A stretch of DNA of 37,917 nucleotides from Nitrosomonadaceae bacterium. GTDB taxonomy: Bacteria; Pseudomonadota; Gammaproteobacteria; Burkholderiales; Nitrosomonadaceae. The notes under the pieces were generated by a model. The model ran no database searches. It was not told the DNA's origin and was given only the letters and a program-made list of their open reading frames with translations. The position numbers and the translations under genes are program-made. The stretch spans positions 1 through 37,917 of the forward strand of contig JAUSLF010000059.1 in NCBI GenBank assembly GCA_030646695.1, given 5' to 3'. This document shows positions 35,368-37,917 of the stretch, piece after piece; positions within the stretch are counted from its first letter, which is position 1; every line of letters starts with the position of its first letter.

Positions 35368-35972
35368 AGCCTGCCAGAACTTCCACAAAGCACCCCTACG
35401 CGGCTATCGAATGGCGGGTGATAGATAGCCCTGCCTATGCCGATTTGACGCACTCAGCGTGCAGGTTGTTAACGCTTCTTGCGAGGCAGCTAACAAAGGA
35501 TAACAACGGCAACCTGCAAGCTACGTTCGCATGGTGCAAAACCCGTGGTTTCGGCAGTGAGCATACCCTGAGAGATGCGATTGCAGACTTGATAGCCCAT
35601 GGGTTCATCTATCGCACCCGAAGTCATGGAGCAAATCGGGCATGGGCTAGATACGCTGTGACTTGGTTGCCAATAAAGAACCGACAGGAACTTTTTCTTG
35701 ATGGTTTCAAAGCGTGCGCATGGCGTGACTGGGCACCCACCGATAAAAAAAGCTCCCGGCAAAAAGTGCAGGAACAATCCGGCAGAAAGTGCAGTTTCAC
35801 AACCGAGAATCCGGCAGAAAGTGCAGGAATCAGGGGGGCAGAAAGTGCAGACTATGAATTAATACCATGTAGTAGTAGTTTTTCAGGGGGTGTTGTTGGT
35901 GTGGTATCAGCAAGTATCCACCGACTACAGGTTGCTGGTGGACGCATGGAACCTATCCAAAATCACGCCTGA
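35364..35972 (+). CDS. Helix-turn-helix protein, candidate replication initiator or regulator
   Basis: The 202-aa product has an N-terminal winged-helix-like domain (about residues 8-110): YAAIEWRVIDSPAYADLTHS, then LLTLLARQLTKDNNGNLQAT and HTLRDAIADLIAHGFIYRTR, the recognition-helix pattern seen in plasmid- and phage-type initiators and regulators of the helix-turn-helix kind. The C-terminal third (about 130-202) is low in structure, and its codons hold four 16-bp DNA repeats in varying frames, which suggests an origin inside the gene. A role in replication of an excised circular form is therefore possible but unproven. It starts with ATGA overlap to the 28-aa frame, with GGGGGTG before it. 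Confidence 0.7.
   Translation: MKPARTSTKHPYAAIEWRVIDSPAYADLTHSACRLLTLLARQLTKDNNGNLQATFAWCKTRGFGSEHTLRDAIADLIAHGFIYRTRSHGANRAWARYAVTWLPIKNRQELFLDGFKACAWRDWAPTDKKSSRQKVQEQSGRKCSFTTENPAESAGIRGAESADYELIPCSSSFSGGVVGVVSASIHRLQVAGGRMEPIQNHA
35756..35850. repeat. Iteron-like array: four 16-bp direct repeats
   Basis: Copies of CCGGCAGAAAGTGCAG occur at 35756 (CCGGCAAAAAGTGCAG), 35779 (exact), 35811 (exact) and 35835 (GGGGCAGAAAGTGCAG). Start-to-start spacings are 23, 32 and 24 bp. As these are not all multiples of three, the copies are read in different frames of the host gene, so they are repeated as DNA and not as protein. Clustered repeats in the 3' part of an initiator-like gene suggest binding sites. 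Confidence 0.65.
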
Positions 35973-36007
35973 TGGTGAATTCTTGATATAGCAGGAAAGG
36001 TGCAACG

Positions 36008-36442
36008 ATGACAACGACAGAGAAAAAGAAACGTGGCCGGTGGAAAGCTGGCGAATCTGGAAACCCGAAAGGGCGCACGCCGGGCACTGGTGAGGTGGCA
36101 AAGCTGCGCGACAGTATCGCCGCCCACCTGCCTGCAATCATCACGCAACTGGTAGTCAAGGCCAAGGAAGGGGACGCACAGGCCGCCCGTCTCTTGCTGG
36201 AACGTGTATTGCCTTCACTCAAGCCGATTGAACAGCCTGTAGCTCTATTGCTGCCCGCTGGTGAGGGGTTAACTGCTCAAGGCGTGGCGATAGTCCAAGC
36301 CGTTGCCGCTGGGACACTCGCACCCGGTCAAGGTGCTGCGCTGCTGACAGGTTTGGGCGCACTGGCACGAATCAAGGAAATTGATGAACTCGAACGCCGC
36401 ATTACACAACTGGAAGGGGTAAAAAATAATGGCAACAATTGA
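36008..36442 (+). CDS. DUF5681 domain protein
   Basis: The 144-aa product begins with a Lys/Arg-rich segment and the motif WKAGESGNPKGRTPGTG, the signature of DUF5681, a short domain seen in phage and island proteins near terminase-like or packaging genes. A helical middle (VAKLRDSIAAHLPAIITQLV, then AARLLLERVLPSLKP) and a long helical C-terminus (LARIKEIDELERRITQLEGV) with coiled-coil character follow. A small-terminase-like or nucleic-acid-binding job is possible; the domain has no proven function. AGGAAAGG precedes the ATG. Its last 14 nt are also the start of the first MAT paralogue. Confidence 0.85.
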   Translation: MTTTEKKKRGRWKAGESGNPKGRTPGTGEVAKLRDSIAAHLPAIITQLVVKAKEGDAQAARLLLERVLPSLKPIEQPVALLLPAGEGLTAQGVAIVQAVAAGTLAPGQGAALLTGLGALARIKEIDELERRITQLEGVKNNGNN

Positions 36443-36668
36443 ACAGAGATTATTCGCGCTGGAACGAGAAATCAATACCGCGCCATTCCTGGTGCTGTGT
36501 GTGACCGACCGACCGACACCCGAGCAAGCCGAACAGATAGCCAGTACCGAACGAACAGGCCGCCGCTTGATTGTGTTCTATATGCCTAGTGATACCGCAT
36601 GGCTTGCAGGGAGCGGCAAACCCGCGCCGTGGGAGAAACAGGAAGGGAGCGAATATGGCAACGCTTAG
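36429..36668 (+). CDS. Small MAT-family protein, paralogue A
   Basis: This 79-aa protein is the first of a tandem family. It starts MATIEQRLFALEREI, a short amphipathic coiled-coil helix, then has a beta-alpha-beta pattern: FLVLCVTD, the acidic helix PTPEQAEQIASTE, and GRRLIVFYMPSD. The C-terminus is WLAGSGKPAPWEKQEGSE. No known family is evident. It starts within the last 14 nt of the DUF5681 gene (ATGGCAACAATTGA) and ends in the same way over paralogue B. Translation is probably coupled along the chain. Confidence 0.72.
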   Translation: MATIEQRLFALEREINTAPFLVLCVTDRPTPEQAEQIASTERTGRRLIVFYMPSDTAWLAGSGKPAPWEKQEGSEYGNA

Positions 36669-36870
36669 TCAACGAATCGAAGCACTAGAAAAACTCATTG
36701 CTGACCTAACACCTATTGCACCCGTGCAGTTTATTGTTTTGGACATTGGCCGGGATGCCCCCGAAGAGTACGAACGCAAAAAACAACAGATTGCAGCGAT
36801 TGAAGCAAAGGGTGAAAGAATTATTGTTTATGATGTTGTTGGTGCGAGGAGAAATCATGGCAACGCTTGA
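36655..36870 (+). CDS. Small MAT-family protein, paralogue B
   Basis: This 71-aa protein repeats the layout of its upstream neighbour: helix MATLSQRIEALEKLIADLTP, then strand FIVLDIG, a helix rich in charges (APEEYERKKQQIAAIEAKGE) and strand RIIVYDV. GGAAGGGAG precedes the ATG, which lies inside the last 14 nt of paralogue A (ATGGCAACGCTTAG). Its final codons form the same overlap with paralogue C. Similarity to A and C is clear in the first 15 residues and in the hydrophobic pattern, weak elsewhere, which points to old duplication. Function unknown. Confidence 0.72.
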   Translation: MATLSQRIEALEKLIADLTPIAPVQFIVLDIGRDAPEEYERKKQQIAAIEAKGERIIVYDVVGARRNHGNA

Positions 36871-37081
36871 AAGCAGACTGGCAACACTGGAGCAACACAA
36901 GCGCGCATCACGTCCCGAGCTGGTGTTGATTTACACCGACGAACAGGAAGGCGAACCGACAGCCGAGCAAGCTGCACAGATTGTACTTGCCGCTCGGCAA
37001 GGCCGAGGGGTGAGAGTGATTCGCTTCACCCGTGCCGAAGATAAATTCCCCGGCCTTACTGGAAAGAAGCCCGAACGATAA
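36857..37081 (+). CDS. Small MAT-family protein, paralogue C
   Basis: The 74-aa product starts MATLESRLATLEQHKRASRP and then shows LVLIYTDEQEGEPTAEQAAQ and GRGVRVIRFTRAEDKFPG, again strand-helix-strand. The helix PTAEQAAQIVLAA matches the PTPEQAEQIAS of paralogue A. It starts in the last 14 nt of B (ATGGCAACGCTTGA) with AGGAG upstream. Unlike A and B its end (LTGKKPER) does not carry the overlap sequence, because what follows is a decayed fourth copy. Confidence 0.72.
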   Translation: MATLESRLATLEQHKRASRPELVLIYTDEQEGEPTAEQAAQIVLAARQGRGVRVIRFTRAEDKFPGLTGKKPER

Positions 37082-37273
37082 CTGACGCAACACACGAGCA
37101 GGCCGCCGCTACGGGCAAAAAAATCATCCTCATCACAACTGCACCCGCACACGCCGGAGCGGAGCCGCAAAAACCATTGCCGGAAGTGGTGCGGCTTGCC
37201 TTGGGCGAATGAACCGCGCTTGCGTTGGCGAGTTATTTAGACAATGATGGGACATTAGAGGAAGCCATGTAAT
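37078..37273 (+). pseudogene. Decayed fourth MAT-family copy
   Basis: In the frame beginning at 37078 the sequence reads ITDATHEQAAATGKKIILIT, the same strand-helix-strand pattern as the paralogues (compare VTDRPTPEQAEQIA and GRRLIVFY), then PLPEVVRLALGE, a TGA at 37210, and in the same frame TALALASYLDNDGTLEEAM with TAA at 37270. The stop overlaps the next ATG as TAATG. There is no start codon: the frame is closed by a stop near 37040 inside paralogue C. So the copy has lost its N-terminal helix and gained an internal stop (a tryptophan codon TGG would repair it). Confidence 0.55.
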
Positions 37274-37784
37274 GAGTATCATTAGAAAGCTCGGAAGACT
37301 GATATTCGGCGCCAGCGGTGACCCTGCGGAGCATACGCAGTCAGTACCGCACTCAGTCGGAAGAACCGTAGGAGAATTGCAGGGAGAACCCATGTCCGCG
37401 TGGGGTAACGATGACATCATCAAGGGACTTCAATTTCTCGCAACCTTGCAGCTTCGTACCCCATTACGTGTATTGTTGCGGCATGGTGAAGTTCATACGG
37501 ATAGGAATACGAGACCGCCAGCAATTACTCGTGAAGGGGCGGAAGCTATGTGGGCGGGCATTTGGTTGCCGAAAGTGTTTGACGGGCCACCGGGTGGAAC
37601 GATGGCTTCCGATGTTGGGCAAATTCCGGCAGATGGTGGAAATTATTTGCCATTTCTTGTTGCCGTGCGAGAGATTGTCGAGTTATCTGATTCGATTGAG
37701 AGCCGCACCAAATGGCTACGCGAAAAGCCTATGGTGGGTAACTGGAAAACTTACGTAGAGAAGCATGGTGGTGTAGATAAATAA
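37272..37784 (+). CDS. Unrecognised 170-aa island protein
   Basis: I do not recognise this protein. It starts MSIIRKLGRLIFGASGDPAE, an amphipathic and basic N-terminus that might touch the membrane, and is followed by a mixed region with ELQGEPMSAWGNDDIIKGLQ and LRTPLRVLLRHGEVHTDRNT. Later parts are IWLPKVFDGPPGG and REIVELSDSIESRTKWLREK. No signal peptide or clear membrane span is seen. GAGGAAGCC precedes the ATG, which overlaps the TAA of the decayed copy (TAATG). An IS200-like end follows 9 nt after the stop, so nothing downstream can belong to its operon. Confidence 0.7.
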   Translation: MSIIRKLGRLIFGASGDPAEHTQSVPHSVGRTVGELQGEPMSAWGNDDIIKGLQFLATLQLRTPLRVLLRHGEVHTDRNTRPPAITREGAEAMWAGIWLPKVFDGPPGGTMASDVGQIPADGGNYLPFLVAVREIVELSDSIESRTKWLREKPMVGNWKTYVEKHGGVDK

Positions 37785-37793
37785 ATAAGGTAA

Positions 37794-37917
37794 TCCCCCG
37801 GCTATGCCGGGGGACTCACTAGGTTTGACCGAGCGCTACGGTCAGCCTGATTCTTCTGACTCGATCAAAAGTTAGGAGAATCAAATGAAAGAGTACCAGA
37901 GTCTTAGTCATACGAAA
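37794..37917 (+). mobile_element. Left end of an IS200-type (IS200/IS605 family) insertion sequence
   Basis: A perfect hairpin, TCCCCCGGC-TAT-GCCGGGGGA (37794-37814), precedes a second hairpin TGACCG...CGGTCA (37826-37844) and then a ribosome site and the transposase ATG. IS200 elements have such subterminal hairpins, which Y1 transposase recognises in single strands, instead of terminal inverted repeats. The exact left tip is not visible; the right end is outside the window. Confidence 0.75.
37885..37917 (+). CDS. tnpA: IS200-family Y1 transposase (5' part only)
   Basis: Only the first 11 codons are in the window: MKEYQSLSHTK, which matches the start of IS200-type TnpA. The ATG has TTAGGAG 7 nt upstream. 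The HUH motif and catalytic tyrosine lie beyond the window edge, so integrity is unknown. Confidence 0.7.
   Translation, partial: MKEYQSLSHTK

Noticed and set aside
32432..37917. Second copy of the tRNA-Phe 3' end (attR) or a CRISPR array inside the window
   Set aside because: No repeat of the tRNA 3' sequence and no regularly spaced repeat-spacer pattern was found; the iteron-like repeats have uneven, short spacing.

Overview
The window looks like chromosomal DNA of a betaproteobacterium, most likely of the Nitrosomonadales type (Gallionellaceae or Nitrosomonadaceae relatives). This is inferred from the gene set: a coq7-type ubiquinone hydroxylase, nadE next to glnB, a P460-family cytochrome, class II fumarase, and a type IV pilin gene behind a sigma-54 promoter. 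The genus cannot be fixed from sequence reading alone.

Positions 1-32430 are mostly core chromosome. They begin with a truncated integron-integrase fragment lying against queG. Divergent from queG is tsaE-amiC. Next come a Nudix hydrolase, nadE, glnB, the periplasmic protease/chaperone bepA, and a MacA/MacB-type efflux system with separate ATPase and permease genes. A type IV pilin gene follows, then a minus-strand operon terC-uspA-GAF/GspE ATPase. After that come a patatin-like lipase with a small coiled-coil partner, a proline iminopeptidase, fumC, a small conserved protein, lgt with a methyltransferase, and ilvD with a thioredoxin-fold YyaL/SSP411 protein and a small cytochrome c. The core part ends with a YdcF/ElyC-like protein, an OsmC protein, a GlcF-like Fe-S protein with coq7, cytochrome P460, a redoxin and mannose-1-phosphate guanylyltransferase. 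Intergenic repeats include a 46-bp perfect palindrome at 7694-7739 and a 131-bp imperfect palindrome (MITE-like) at 11497-11627.

From the 3' end of tRNA-Phe (32356-32431) a genomic island begins and runs off the right edge. It carries a complete tyrosine integrase, an unrecognised 228-aa protein, a frameshifted AlpA/excisionase-like gene with a hairpin over its ribosome binding site, a winged-helix-like protein, and a helix-turn-helix protein whose 3' part holds iteron-like DNA repeats in different frames. Then come a DUF5681 protein and a tandem family of very small paralogous genes (MAT...R...LE...). Each of the three start sites in this chain overlaps the preceding gene by exactly 14 nt with almost the same sequence. 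A decayed fourth copy, an unrecognised 170-aa protein and the left end of an IS200-type insertion sequence close the window. No second copy of the tRNA-Phe 3' end is seen, so the island's other boundary lies beyond the window.

The island is the part least explained by known families. The overlapping small-gene chain behind a DUF5681 gene, together with the iteron-like array, is the best candidate for something undescribed.
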